From Torymus aiolomorphi (Eukaryota; Arthropoda; Insecta; Hymenoptera; Torymidae): a stretch of 64,000 nucleotides of DNA. The notes under the pieces were generated by a model. It worked only from the letters and a program-made list of their open reading frames with translations, was not told the origin of the DNA and made no database searches. Shown one piece after another: positions 33,001 to 49,100 of the stretch. Where the stretch lies: the NCBI GenBank assembly GCA_036365515.1, contig CM070873.1:83711948-83775947 (forward strand), given 5' to 3'. Position 1 is the first letter of the stretch, and every line of letters starts with the position of its first letter. Position numbers and translations under genes: made by a program.

Positions 33001-36000
33001 GAATTGATAATTTCTTTATTATTTTGCAATCATATATCGTTTTATATAATTTTTATATAAGCATGGTATTTATATAAGTTTATTTTATATTTATTTTATT
33101 TAGCGATCTGCGACCAAACATTGCATGTTATCGTAAAATACTGCAAGAATTGATAATTTCTTTTTCATTTTGCAATCACATATCGTTTTAATAATTTTGC
33201 ATGGTATTTATATAAGTCGTTTTTATTTAGCGATCTGCGACCAAATATTGCATGTTATCGTAAAATACTGCAAGAATTGATAATTTCTTTATCATTTTGC
33301 AATCATATATCGTTTTAATAATTTTGCATGGTATTTATATAAGTTTATTTTATTTAGCGATCTGCGGCCAAATATTGCTTGTTATCGAAAAATACTGCAA
33401 GCTTCGATAATTTCTTTATTATTTTACAATCATACATCGTTTTCATAATTTTGCATGGTATTTATATAAGTTTATTTTATTTAGCGATCTGCGACCAAAC
33501 ATTGCATGTTATCGTAAAATACTGCAAGAATTGATAATTTCTTTATCATTTTGCAATCATATATCGTTTTAATAATTTTGCATGGTATTTATATAAGTCG
33601 TTTTTATTTAGCGATCTGCGACCAAATATTGCATGTTATCGTAAAATACTGCAAGAATTGAGAATTTCTTTATTATTTTGCAATCAGATATGGTTTTAAT
33701 AATTTTGCATGGTATTTTTATAAGTCTTTTTTATTTAGCGATCTGCGACCAAATATTGCATGTTATCGTAAAATACTGCAAGCTTCGATAATTTCTTTAT
33801 TATTTTACAATCATACATCGATTTCATAATTTTGCATGGTATTTATATAAGTTTATTTTATTTAGCGATCTGCGACCAAACATTGCATGTTATCGTAAAA
33901 TACTGCAAGAATTGATAATTTCTTTATCATTTTGCAATCATATATCGTTTTAATAATTTTGCATGGTATTTATATAAGTTTTTTTATTTAGCGATCTGCG
34001 ACCAAATATTGCATGTTATCGTAAAATACTGCAAGAATTGAGAATTTCTTTATTATTTTGCAATCAGTTATGGTTTTAATAATTTTGCATGGTATTTATA
34101 TAAGTTTATTTTATTTAGCGATCTGCGACCAAACATTGCATGTTATCGTAAAATACTGCAAGAATTGATAATTTCTTTATCATTTTGCAATCATATATCG
34201 TTTTAATAATTTTGCATGGTATTTATATAAGTCGTTTTTATTTAGCGATCTGCGACCAAATATTGCATGTTATCGTAAAATACTGCAAGCTTCGATAATT
34301 TCTTTATTATTTTACAATCATACATCGTTTTCATAATTTTGCATTGTATTTATATAAGTTTATTTTATTTAGCGATCTGCGACCAACATTGCATGTTATC
34401 GTAAAATACTGCAAGAATTGATAATTTCTTTATCATTTTGCAATCAGATATGGTTTTAATAATTTTGCATGGTATTTTTATAAGTCTTTTTTATTTACCG
34501 ATCTGCAGCCAAATATTGCTTGTTATGGAAAAATACTGCAAGAATTGATAATTTCTTTATTATCTTACAATCATAGATGGTTTTAATTTTGCATTTTATA
34601 ATTTGGCATGGTATTTATATAAGTCTTGTTTATTTAGCGATCTGCGACCAAACATTGCATGTTATCGTAAAATACTGCAAGAATTGATAATTTCTTTATC
34701 ATTTTGCAATCATATATAGTTTTAATAATTTTGCGTGGTATTTATATAAGTTGTTTCTATTTAGCGATCGGCGACCAAACATTGCATGTTATCGTAAAAT
34801 ACTGCAAGACTTGATAATTTCTTTATCATTTTGCAATCAGATATGGTTTTAATAATTTTGCATGGTTTTTATATATGTTTATTTTATTTAGCGATCTGCG
34901 ACCAAATATTCCATGTTATCGTAAAATACTGCAAGAATTGATAATTTCTTTATTATCTTACAATCATACATCGTTTTCATAATTTGCATGGTATTTATAT
35001 AAGTTTATTTTATTTAGCGATCTGCGACCAAATATTGCATGTTATCGTAAAATACTGCAAGCTTCGATAATTTCTTTATTATTTTACAATCATACATCGT
35101 TTTCATAATTTTGCATGGTATTTATATAAGTTTATTTTATTTAGCGATCTGCGACCAAACATTGCATGTTATCGTAAAATACTGCAAGAATTGATAATTT
35201 CTTTATCATTTTGCAATCATATATCGTTTTAATAATTTTGCATGGTATTTATATAAGTCGTTTTTATTTAGCGATCTGCGACCAAATATTGCATGTTATC
35301 GTAAAATACTGCAAGAATTGATAATTTCTTTATCATTTTGCAATCATATATCGTTTTAATAATTTTGCATGGTTTTTATATAAGTTTCCTGTATTTAGCG
35401 ATCTGCGACCAAACATTGCATGTTATCGTAAAATACTGCAAGAATTGATAATTTCTTTATCATTTTGCAATCATATATCGTTTTAATAATTTTGCATGGT
35501 ATTTATATAAGTCGTTTTTATTTAGCGATCTGCGACCAAATATTGCATGTTATCGTAAAATACTGCAAGCTTCGATAATTTCTTTATTATTTTACAATCA
35601 TACATCGTTTTCATAATTTTGCATGGTATTTATATAAGTTTATTTTATTTAGCGATCTGCGACCAAACATTGCATGTTATCGTAAAATACTGCAAGAATT
35701 GATAATTTCTTTATCATTTTGCAATCATATATCGTTTTAATAATTTTGCATGGTATTTATATAAGTCGTTTTTATTTAGCGATCTGCGACCAAATATTGC
35801 ATGTTATCGTAAAATACTGCAAGAATTGATAATTTCTTTATTATTTTGCAATCATATCGTTTCAATAATTTTGCATGGTATTTATATAAGTCTTTTTTAT
35901 TTAGGGATCTGCGACCAACTATTGCATGACATTGTAAAATACTGCAAGCTTCGATAATTATTTTACAATCATATATCGTTTTCATCATTTTGCATGGTAT

Positions 36001-39000
36001 TTATATAAGTTTTTTTTAATTTAGCGATCTGCGACCAAACATTGCATGTTATCGTAAAATACTGTAAACTACTATAATTTCTTTATCATTTAACTATCGT
36101 ATATCGTTTTAATAATTTTGCATGGTATTTATATAAGTTTTTTTTATATAGCGATCTGCGACCAAATATTGCATGTTATCGTAAAATACTGCAAGAATTG
36201 AGAATTTCTTTATCATTTTGCAATCATATATCGTTTTCATAATTTTGCATGGTATTTATATAAGTTTTTTTTTAGCGATCTGCGACCAAATATTGCATGT
36301 TATCGTAAAGTACTGCAAGCTTCGATAATTTCTTTATTATTGTACAATCATACATCGTTTTCATAATTTTGCATGGTATTTATATAAGTTTATTTTATTT
36401 AGCGATCTGCGACCAAACATTGCATGTTATCGTAAAATACTGCAAGAATTGATAATTTCTTTATCATTTTGCAATCATATATCGTTTTAATAATTTTGCA
36501 TGGTATTTATATAAGTCGTTTTTATTTAGCGATCTGCGACCAAATATTGCATGTTATCGTAAAATACTGCAAGAATTGATAATTTCTTTATCATTTTGCA
36601 ATCATATATAATTTTGCTTTTTATATTATTTTTTTATTTAGCATCTGCGATCATACTGCAAGAATTGATTTTCTTTATTATTTTGCAATCATACATCGTT
36701 TTCATTATTTTGCATGGTATTTATATAAGTTTCTTGTATTTAGCGATCTGCGACCAAACATTGCATGTTACCGTAAAATACTGCAAGAATTGATATTTAC
36801 TTTATCATTTGGCAATCATATATCGTTTTAATAATTTGGCATGGTATTTATATAAGTTGTTTCTATTTAGCGATCGGAGACCAAACATTGCATGTTATCG
36901 TAAAATACTGCAAGAATTGATAATTTCTTTATCATTTTGCAATCACATATCGTTTTAATAGTTTTGCATGGTATTTATATAAGTCGTTTTTATTTAGCGA
37001 TCTGCGACCAAATATTGCATGTTATCGTAAAATACTGTAAACTACTATAATTTCTTTATCATTTAACTATCGTATATCGTTTTAATAATTTTGCATGGTA
37101 TTTATATAAGTTTTTTTTATTTAGCGATCTGCGACCAAGTATTGCATGTTATCGTAAAATACTGCAAGAATTGATAATTTCTTTATCATTTTGCAATATC
37201 GTTTTATATTTTGCATGGTATTTATATAAGTTTTTTTTATTTAGCGATCTGCGACCAAATATTGCATGTTATCGTAAAATACTGCAAGAATTGATAATTT
37301 CTTTATCATTTTGCAATCATATATCGTTTTAATAATTTTGCATGTTATTTATATAAGTCGTTTTTATTTAGCGATCTGCGACCAAATATTGCATGTTATC
37401 GTAAAATACTGCAAGCTTCGATAATTTCTTTATTATTGTACAATCATACATCGTTTTCATAATTTTGCATGGTATTTATATAAGTTTATTTTATTTAACG
37501 ATCTGCGACCAAATATTGCATGTTATCGTAAAATACTGCAAGAATTGATAATTTCTTTATCATTTTGCAATCATATATCGATTTAATAATTTTGCATGGT
37601 ATTTATATAAGGCGTTTTTATTTAGCGATCTGCGACCAAATATTGCATGTTATCGTAAAATACTGCAAGCTTCGATAATTTCTTTATTATTTTACAATCA
37701 TACATCGTTTTCATAATTTTGCATGGTATTTATATAAGTTTATTTTATTTAGCGATCTGCGACCAAACATTGCATGTTATCGTAAAATACTGCAAGAATT
37801 GATAATTTCTTTATCATTTTGCAATCATATATCGTTTCATAATTTTCCATGGTATTTATAAAAGTCGTTTTTATTTAGCGATCGGCAACCAAATATTGCA
37901 TGTTATCGTAAAATACTGTAAACAACTATCATTTCTTTACTATTTTACAATCATACATCCTTTTCATAATTTTGCATGGTATTTATATAAGTCGTTTTTA
38001 TTTAGCGATCTGCAACCAAATATTGCATGTTATCGTAAAATACTGCAAGAATTGATAATTTCTTTATCATTTTGCAATCATATATCGTTTTAATAATTTT
38101 GCATGGTATTTATATAAGTTTATTTTATTTAGCGATCTGCGACCAAACATTGCATGTTATCGTAAAATACTGCAAGAATTGATAATTTCTTTATCATTTT
38201 GCAATCATATATCGTTTTAATAATTTTGCATGGTATTTATATAAGTCTTTTTTATTTAGCGATCTGCGACCAAACATTGCATGTTATCGTAAAATACTGC
38301 AAGAATTGATAATTTCTTTATCATTTCGCAATCATATATCGTTGTAATAGTTTTGCATGGCATTTATATAAATTGTTTTTATTTAGCAATCTGCGACCAA
38401 ATATTGCATGTTATCGTAAAATACTGCAAGCTTCGATAATTTCTTTATCATTTTGCAATCATATATCGTTTTCATAATTTTGCATGGTATTTATATAAGT
38501 TTATTTTACAATCATATATCGTTTTCATAATTTTGCATGGTATTTATATAAGTTTATTTTATTTAGCGATCTGCGACCAAACATTGCATGTTATCGTAAA
38601 ATACTGCAAGAATTGATAATTTCTTTATCATTTTGCAATCATATATCGTTTTAATAATTTTGCATGGTATTTATATAAGTCGTTTTTATTTAGCGATCTG
38701 CGACCAAATATTGCATGTTATCGTAAAATACTGCAAGAATTGAGAATTTCTTTATTATTTTGCAATCAGATATGGTTTTCATAATTTTGCATGGTATTTA
38801 TATAAGTTTATTTTATTTAGCGATCTGCGACTAAACATTGCATTTTATCCTAAAATACTGCAAGAATTGATAATTTCTTTATCATTTTGCAATCATATAT
38901 CGTTTTAATAATTTTGCATGGTATTTTTATAAGTCTTTTTTATTTAGCGATCTGCGACCAAATATTGCATGTTATCGTAAAATACTGCAAGCTTCGATAA

Positions 39001-42000
39001 TTTTTTTATTATATTACAATCATACATCGTTTTAATAATTTTGCATGGTATTTATATAAGTTTTTTTTATTTAGGGATCTGCGACCAAACATTGCATGTT
39101 ATCGTAAAATACTGCAAGAATTGATAATTTCTTTATCATTTTGCAATCATATATCGTTTTAATAATTTTGCATGGTATTTATATAAGTTTCTTGTATTTA
39201 GCGATCTGCGACCAAACATTGCATGTTACCGTAAAATACTGCAAGAATTGATATTTTCTTTATCATTTGGCAATCATATATCGTTTTAATAATTTGGCAT
39301 GGTATTTATATAAGTCTTGTTTATTTAGCGATCTGCGACCAAACATTGCATGTTATCGTAAAATACTGCAAGAATTGATAATTTCTTTATCATTTTGCAA
39401 TCATATATCGTTTTAATAATTTTGCATGTTATTTATATAAGTCTTTTTTATTTAGCGATCTGCGACCAAATATTGGATGTATCGTAAAATACTGCAAGCT
39501 TCGATAATTTCTTTATTATTTTACAATCATACATCGTTTTCATAATTTTGCATGGTATTTATATAAGTTTATTTTATTTAACGATCTGCGACCAAACTTT
39601 GCATGTTATCGTAAAATACTGCAAGAATTGATAATTTCTTTATCATTTTACAATCATACATCTTTTTCATAATTTTGCATGGTATTTATATAAGTTTATT
39701 TTATTTAGCGATCTGCGACCAAACATTGCATGTTATCGTAAAATACTGCAAATATCGATAATATCTTTATTATTTTACAACCATACATCGTTTTCATAAT
39801 TTTGCATGGTATTTATATAAGTCGTTTTTATTTAGCGATCTGCGACCAAATATTGCATGTTATCGTAAAATACTGCAAGAATTGAGAATTTCTTTATTAT
39901 TTTGCAATCAGATATCGTTTTAATAATTTTGCATGGTATTTATATAAGTTTATTTTATTTAGCGATCTGCGACCAAAGATTGCATGTTATCGTAAAATAC
40001 TGCAAGAATTGATAATTTCTTTATCTTTTTGCAATCATATATCGTTTTAATAATTTTGCATGGTATTTATATAAGTCGTTTTTATTTAGCGATCGGCGAC
40101 CAAATATTGCATGTTATCGTAAAATACTGCAAGCTTCGATAATTTCTCTATTATTTTGCAATCATATATCGTTTTAATAACTTTGCATGGTATTTAAATA
40201 AGCTTATTTTATTTAGCGATTTGCGACCAAACATTGCATGTTATCGTAAAATACTGCAAGAATACTGCACGAATTGATAATTTCTTTATCATTTTGCAAT
40301 CATACATCGTTTTCATTATTTTGCATGGTTTTTGTATAAGTTTCCTGTATTTAGCGTTCGGCGACCAAATATTGCATGTTATCGTAAAATACTGCAAGCT
40401 TCGATAATTTCTCTATTATTTTGCAATCATATATCGTTTTAATAACTTTGCATGGTATTTAAATAAGCTTATTTTATTTAGCGATTTGCGACCAAACATT
40501 GCATGTTATCGTAAAATACTGCACGAATTGATAATTTCTTTATCACTTTGCAATCATACATCGTTTTCATTATTTTGCATGGTTTTTATATAAGTTTCCT
40601 GTATTTAGCGATCTGCGACCAAACATTGCATGTTATCGTAAAATACTGCAAATATCGATAATATCTTTATTATTTTACAATCATACATCGTTTTCATAAT
40701 TTTGCATGGTATTTATATAAGTTTTTTTTATTTAGCGATCTACGACCAAATATTGCATGTTATCGTAAAATACTGCAATAATTGATAATTTCTTTATCAT
40801 TTAACAATCGTATATCGTTTTAATAATTTTGCACGGTATTTATATAAGTTTTTTTTATTTGGCGATCTGCGACCAAGTATTGCATGTTATCGTAAAATAC
40901 TGCAATAATTGAGATTTTCTTTATCATTTTGCAATCATATATCGTTTTAATAATTTTGCATGGTATTTATATAAGTCGTTTTTATTTAGCGATCTGCGAC
41001 CAAATATTGCATGTTATCGTAAAATACTGCAAGCTTCGACAATTTTTTTATTATTTTACAATCATACATCGTTTTCATAATTTTGCATGGTATTTATATA
41101 AGTTTATTTTGTTTAGCGATCTGCGACCAAACATTGCATGTTATCGTAAAATACTGCAAGAATTGATAATTTCTTTATCATTTAACTATCGTATATCGTT
41201 TTAATAATTTTGCATGGTATTTATATAAGTTTTTTTTATATAGCGATCTGCGACCAAATATTGCATGTTATCGTAAAATACTGCAAGAATTGATAATTTC
41301 TTTATCATTTTGCAATCATATATCGTTTTAATAATTTTGCATGGTATTTATATAAGTTTTTTTATTTAGCGATCTGCGACCAAATATTGCATGTTATCGT
41401 AAAATACTGCAATAATTGATAATTTTTTTATCATTTTGCAATCATATATCGTTTTCATAATTTTGCATGGTATTTATATAAGTCGTTTTTATTTTGCGAT
41501 CGGCGACCAAATATTGCATGTTATCGTAAAATACTGCAAGCTTCGATAATTTCTTTATTATTTTACTATCATACATCGTTTTCATAATTTTGCATGGTAT
41601 TTATATAAGTTTTTTTTTTATTTAGCGATCTGCGACCAAACATTGCATGTTATCGTAAAATATTGTAAACTACTATTTTTTCTTTATCATATAACTATCG
41701 TATATCGTTTCAATAATTTTGCATGGTATTTATACGAGTTTATTTTATTTAACGATCTGCGACCAAACATCGCATGTTATCGTAAAATACTGCAAGAACT
41801 GATAATTTCTTTATCATTTTGCAACCATATATCGTTTTAATAATTTTGCATGGTATTTATATAAGCCGTTTTTATTTAGCGATCGGCCACCAAATATTGC
41901 ATGTTATCGTAAAATACTGCAAGCTTCGATAATTCTTTTATTATTTTACAATCATACATCGTTTCATAATTTTGCATGGTATTTATCTAAGTCGCTTTTA

Positions 42001-45000
42001 TTTAGCGATCGGCGACCAAATATTGCATGTTATCGTAAAATACTGTAAACTACTATAATTTCTTTATCATTTAACTATCGTATATCGTTTTAATAATTTT
42101 GCATGGTATTTATATAAGTTTTTTTTTATTTAGGGATCTGCGACCAAGTATTGCATGTTATCGTAAAATACTGCAAGAATTAAGAATTTTTTTATTATTT
42201 TGCAATCAGATATGGTTTTAATAATTTTGCATGGTATTTATATTAGTCGTTTTTATTTAGCGATCTGCGACCAAACATTGCATGTTATCGTAAAATACTG
42301 CAAGAATTGATAATTTCTTTATCATTTTGCAATCATATATCGTTTTAATAATTTTGCATGGTATTTATATAAGTCGTTTTTATTTAGCGATCTGCGACCA
42401 AATATTGCATGTTATCGTAAAATACTGCAAGCTTCGATAATTTCTTTATTATTTTACAATCATACATCGTTTTCATAATTTTGCATGGTATTTATATAAG
42501 TTTATTTTATTTAGCGATCTGCGACCAAACATTGCATGTTATCGTAAAATACTGCAAGAATTGATAATTTCTTTATCATTTTGCAATCATATATCGTTTT
42601 AATAATTTTGCATGGTATTTATATAAGTCGTTTTTATTTAGCGATCTGCGACCAAATATTGCATGTTATCGTAAAATACTGCAAGAATTGAGAATTTCTT
42701 TATTATTTTGCAATCATATATCGTTTTAATAATTTTGCATGGTATTTATATAAGGCGTTTTTATTTTGCGATCGGCGACCAAATATTGCATGTTATCGTA
42801 AAATACTGCAAGAATTGAGAATTTCTTTATTATTTTGCAATCAGATATCGTTTTAATAATTTTGCATGGTATTGAAATAAGTTTATTTTATTTAGCGATT
42901 TGCGAGCAAACATTGCATGTTATCGTAAAATACTGCAACAATTGATAATTTCTTTATCATTTTGCAATCATATATCGTTTTAATAACTTTGCATGGTATT
43001 TATATAAGTTTATTTTATTTAGCGATCTGCGACCAAATATTGCATGTTATCGCAAAATACTGCAAGCTTCGATAATTTTTTTATTATTTTACAATCATAC
43101 ATCGTTTTAATAATTTTGCATGGTATTTATATAAGCCGTTTTTATTTAGCGATCTGCGACCAAACATTGCATGTTATCGTAAAATACTGCAAGAATTGAT
43201 AATTTCTTTATCATTTTGCAATCATACATCGTTTTCATTATTTTGCATGGTATTTATATAAGTTTCTTGTATTTAGCGATCTGCGACCAAACATTGCATG
43301 TTACCGTAAAATACTGCAAGAATTGATATTTTCTTTATCATTTGGCAATCATATATCGTTTTAATAATTTGGCATGGTATTTATATAAGTCTTGTTTATT
43401 TAGCGATCTGCGACCAAATATTGCATGTTATCGTAAAATACTGCAAGAATTGAGAACTTTATTTTTGCAATCATATATCGTTTTAATAATTTTGCATGGT
43501 ATTTAAATAAGTTTATTTTATGTAGCGATCTGCGACCAAACATTGCATTTTATCGTAAAATACTGCAAGAATTGATAATTTCTTTATCATTTTGCACCAT
43601 ATATCGTTTTAATAATTTTGCATGGTATTTATATAAGTCGTTTTTATTTAGCGATCTGCGACCAAATATTGCATGTTATCGTAAAATACTGCAAGCTTCG
43701 ATAATTTCTTTATTATTTTACAATCATACATCGTTTTCATAATTTTGCATGGTATTTATATAAGTTTTTTTTTTATTTAGCGATCTGCGACCAAACATTG
43801 CATGTTATCGTAAAATATTGTAAACTACTATTTTTTCTTTATCATATAACTATCGTATATCGTTTCAATAATTTTGCATGGTATTTATAGAGGTTTTTTT
43901 TATTTAGGGATCTGCGACCAAATATTGCATGTGATTGTAAAATACTGCAAAAATTGATATTTTTTTTTTTTATTATTTTTTATAATCATATATTTATTTT
44001 TTAATTTTGCATGGTATTTATATAAGTCTTTTTTATTTAGCGATCTGCGACCAAATATTGCATGTTATCGTAAAATACTGCAAGCTTCGATAATTTCTTT
44101 ATTATTTTACAATCATACATCGTTTTCATAATTTTGCATGGTATTTATATAAGTTTATTTTATTTAGCGATCTGCGACCAAACATTGCATGTTATCGTAA
44201 AATACTGCAAGAATTGATAATTTCTTTATCATTTTGCAATCATATATCGTTTTAATAATTTTGCATGGTATTTATATAAGTTTATTTTATTTAGCGATCT
44301 GCGACCAAGTATTGCATGTCATCGTAAAATACTGCAAGAATTGATAATTTCTTTATTATTTTGCAATCAGATATGGTTTTAATAATTTTGCATGGTATTT
44401 ATATAAGTCGTTTTTATTTAGCGTTCGGCGACCAAATATTGCATGTTATCGTAAAATACTGCAAGCTTCGATAATTTCTTTATTATTTTACAATCATACA
44501 TCGATTTCATAATTTTGCATGGTATTTATATAAGTTTATTTTATTTAGCGATCTGCGACCAAAGATTGCATGTTATCGTAAAATACTGCAAGAATTGATA
44601 ATTTCTTTATCTTTTTGCAATCATATATCGTTTTAATAATTTTGCATGGTATTTATATAAGTCGTTTTTATTTAGCGATCGGCGACCAAATATTGCATGT
44701 TATCGTAAAATACTGCAAGAATTGATAATTTCTTTATCATTTTGCAGTCTTATATCGTTTTCATAATTTTGCATGGTATTTATATAAGTTTATTTTATTT
44801 AGCGATCTTCGACCAAAGATTGCATATTATCGTAAAATACTGCACGAATTGATAATTTCTTTATCATTTTGCAATCATACATCGTTTTCATTATTTTGCA
44901 TGGTTTTTATATAAGTTTCCTGTATTTAGCGATCTGCGACCAAACATTGCATGTTACCGTAAAATACTGCAAGAATTGATAATTTCTTTATCATTTTGCA

Positions 45001-45877
45001 ATCATATATAGTTTTAATAATTTTGCATGGTATTTATATAAGTTGTTTCTATTTAGCGATCGGCGACCAAATATTGCATGTTATCGTAAAATACTGCAAG
45101 AATTGATAATTTCTTTTTCATTTTGCAATCACATATCGTTTTAATAATTTTGCATGGTATTTATATAAGTTTTTTTTATTTAGCGATCTGCGACCAAATA
45201 TTGCATGTTATCGTAAAATACTGCAAGCTTCGATAATTTCTTTATTATTTTACAATCATACATCGTTTTCATAATTTTGCATGGTATTTATATAAGTTTA
45301 TTTTATTTAGCGATCTGCGACCAAACATTGCATGTTATCGTAAAATACTGCAAGAATTGATAATTTCTTTATCATTTTGCAATCATATATCGTTTTAATA
45401 ATTTTGCATGGTATTTATATAAGTCGTTTTTATTTAGCGATCTGCCGCCAAATATTGCTTGTTATCGAAAAATACTGCACACAACGATAATTTCTTTATC
45501 ATTTTGCAATCATTTTATAATTTTTTTATTTAGCATTTTGCATGTTATCATAAAATATAAGATTTTTTATTATTTTGCAATCATAATAATTTTGCATGGT
45601 ATTTATATAAGTCATTTATATTTAGCGTTCGGCGACCAAATATTGCATGTTATCGTAAAATACTGCAAGCTTCGATAATTTCTTTATTATTTTGCAATCA
45701 TATATCGTTTTCATAATTTTGCATGGTATTTATATAAGTTTATTTTATTTAGCGATCTGCGACCAAACATTGCATGTTATCGTAAAATACTGCAAGAATT
45801 GATAATTTCTTTATCATTTTACAGTCATATATCGTTTTAATAATTTTGCATGGTATTTATATAAGTCGTTTTATTTA

Positions 45878-46183
45878 GCAATCTGCGACCAGACATTGCA
45901 TGTTATCGTAAATTACTGCAAGAATTGATAATTTCTTTATTATTTTGCAATCAGATATGGTTTTAATAATTTTGCATGGTATTGTTATAAGTCTTTTTTA
46001 TTTAGCGATCTGCGACCAAATATTGCAGGTTATCGTAAAATACTGCAAGAATTGATAATTTCTTTATCATTTTGCAATCATACATCGTTTTCATTATTTT
46101 GCATGGTATTTATATAAGTTTCTTGTATTTAGCGATCTGCGACCAAACATTGCATGTTACCGTAAAATACTGCAAGAATTGAT
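45878..46183 (+). repeat. Private-variant satellite block, copy 3
   Basis: Same ordered variants as at 22043 and 26771, about 19.1 kb from copy 2. After GTTACCG it shares ATTGATATTTTC with copy 2 but returns to the standard TTTTGCAATC, so it is closer to copy 2 than to copy 1. Confidence 0.85.
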
Positions 46184-49100
46184 ATTTTCTTTATCATTTT
46201 GCAATCATATATCGTTTTAATAATTTTGCATGGTATTTATATAAGTTTATTTTATTTAGCGATCTGCGACCAAACATTGCATGTTATCGTAAAATACTGC
46301 AAGAATTGATAATTTCTTTATCATTTTGCAATCATATATCGTTTTAATAATTTTGCATGGTATTTATATAAGTCGTTTTTATTTAGCGATCGGCGACCAA
46401 ATATTGCATGTTATCGTAAAATACTGCAAGCTTCGATAATTTCTTTATTATTTTACAATCATACATCGTTTTCATAATTTTGCATGGTATTTATATAAGT
46501 TTATTTTATTTAGCGATCTGCGACCAAACATTGCATGTTATCGTAAAATACTGCAAGAATTGATAATTTCTTTATCATTTTGCAATCATATATCGTTTTA
46601 ATAATTTTGCATGGTATTTATATAAGTCGTTTTTATTTAGCGATCGGCGACCAAATATTGCATGTTATCGTAAAATACTGCAAGAATTGATAATTTCTTT
46701 ATCATTTTGCAATCATATATCGTTTTAATAATTTTGCATGGTATTTATATAAGTCGTTTTTATTTAGCGATCTGCGACCAAACATTGCATGTTATCGTAA
46801 AATACTGCAAGAATTGATAATTTCTTTATCATTTTGCAATCATACATCGTTTTAATAATTTTGCATGGTATTTATATAAGTTTATTTTATTTAACGATCT
46901 GCGACCAAACATTGCATGTTATCGTAAAATACTGCAAATATCGATAATATCTTTATTATTTTACAACCATACATCGTTTTCATAATTTTGCATGGTATTT
47001 ATGTAAGTTTTTTTTTATTTAGCGATCTACGACCAAACATTGCATGTTATCGTAAAATACTGCAAGAATTGATAATCCTTTATCATTTTGCAATCACATA
47101 TCGTTTTAATAATTTTGCATGGTATTTATATAAGTCGTTTTTATTTAGCGATCGGCGACCAAATATTGCATGTTATCGTAAAATACTGCAAGAATTGATA
47201 ATTTCTTTATCATTTTGCAATCATATATCGTTTTAATAATTTGGCATGGTATTTATATAAGTCTTGTTTATTTAGCGATCTGCGACCAAACATTGCATGT
47301 TATCGTAAAATACTGCAAGAATTGATAATTTCTTTATCATTTTGCAATCATATATAGTTTTAATAATTTTGCGTGGTATTTATATAGGTTTTTTTTATTT
47401 AGCGATCTGCGACCAAGTATTGCATGTTATCGTAAAATACTGCAAGCTTCGACAATTGTTTTATTATTTTACAATCATACATCGTTTTCATAATTTTGCA
47501 TGGTATTTATATAAGTTTATTTTGTTTAGCGATCTGCGACCAAACATTGCATGTTATCGTAAAATACTGCAAGAATTGATAATTTCTTTATCATTTTGCA
47601 ATCATATATCGTTTCATAATTTTGCATGGTATTTATATAAGTCGTTTTTATTTAGCGATCGGCGACCAAATATTGCATGTTATCGTAAAATACTCTAAAC
47701 AACTATAATTTCTTTATTATTTTACAATCATACATCGTTTTCATAATTTGGCATGGTATTTATATAAGGTTATTTTATTTAGCGATTTGCGACGAAACAT
47801 TGCTTGTTATCGTAAAATACTGCAAGAATTGATAATTTCTTTATCATTTTGCAATCATATATCGTTTTTATAATTTTGCATGGTATTTATATAAGTTTTT
47901 TTATTTAGCGATCTGCGACCAAACATTGCATGTTATCGTAAAATACTGCAAAAATTGATAATTTCTTTATTATTTTGCAATCAGATATGGTTTTAATAAT
48001 TTTGCATGGTATTTATATAAGTCGTTTTTATTTAGCGTTCGGCGACCAAATATTGCATGTTATCGTAAAATACTGCAAGCTTCGATAATTTCTCTATTAT
48101 TTTGCAATCATATATCGTTTTAATAATTTTGCATGGTATTTATATAAGTCGTTTTTATTTAGCGATCTGCAACCAAATATTGCATGTTATCGTAAAATAC
48201 TACAAGAATTGAGAATTTCTTTATTATTTTGCAATCATATATCGGTTTCATAATTTTGCATGGTATTTATATAAGTTGTTTTTATTTAGCGATCTGCGAC
48301 CAAATATTGCATGTTATCGTAAAATACTGCAAGAATTGAGAATTTCTTTATTATTTTGCAATCAGATATGGTTTTCATAATTTTGCATGGTATTTATATA
48401 AGTTTATTTTATTTAGCGATCTGTGACCAAACATTGCATTTTATCGTAAAATACTGCAAGATTTGATAATTTCTTTATCATTTTGCAATCATATATCGTT
48501 TTAATAATTTTGCATGTTATTTATATAAGTCGTTTTTATTTAGCGATCTGCGACCAAATATTGCATGTTATCGTAAAATACTGCAAGCTTCGACAATTTT
48601 TTTATTATTATTTTACAATCATATATCGTTTTCATAATTTTGCATGGTATTTATATAAGTTTATTTTATTTAGCGATCTTCGACCAAACATTGCATGTTA
48701 TCGTAAAATACTGCAAGAATTGATAATTTCTTTATCATTTTGCAATCATATATCGTTTTAATAATTTTGCATGGTTTTTATGTAGGTTTTTTTATTTAGT
48801 GATCTGTGTCCAAATATTGCATGTTATCGTAAAATACTGCAAAAATGAATAATTTCTTTTTTACATTACTATCGTATATCGTTTCAATAATTTTGCATGG
48901 TATTTATAGAGGTTTTTTTTATTTAGGGATCTGCGACCAAATATTGCATGTGATTGTAAAATACTGCAAGCTTCGATAATTTCTTTATTATTTTACAATC
49001 ATACATAGTTTTCATAATTTTGCATGGTATTTATATAAGATTATTTTATTTAGCGATCTGCGACCAAACATTGCATTTTATCGTAAAATACTGCAAGAAT

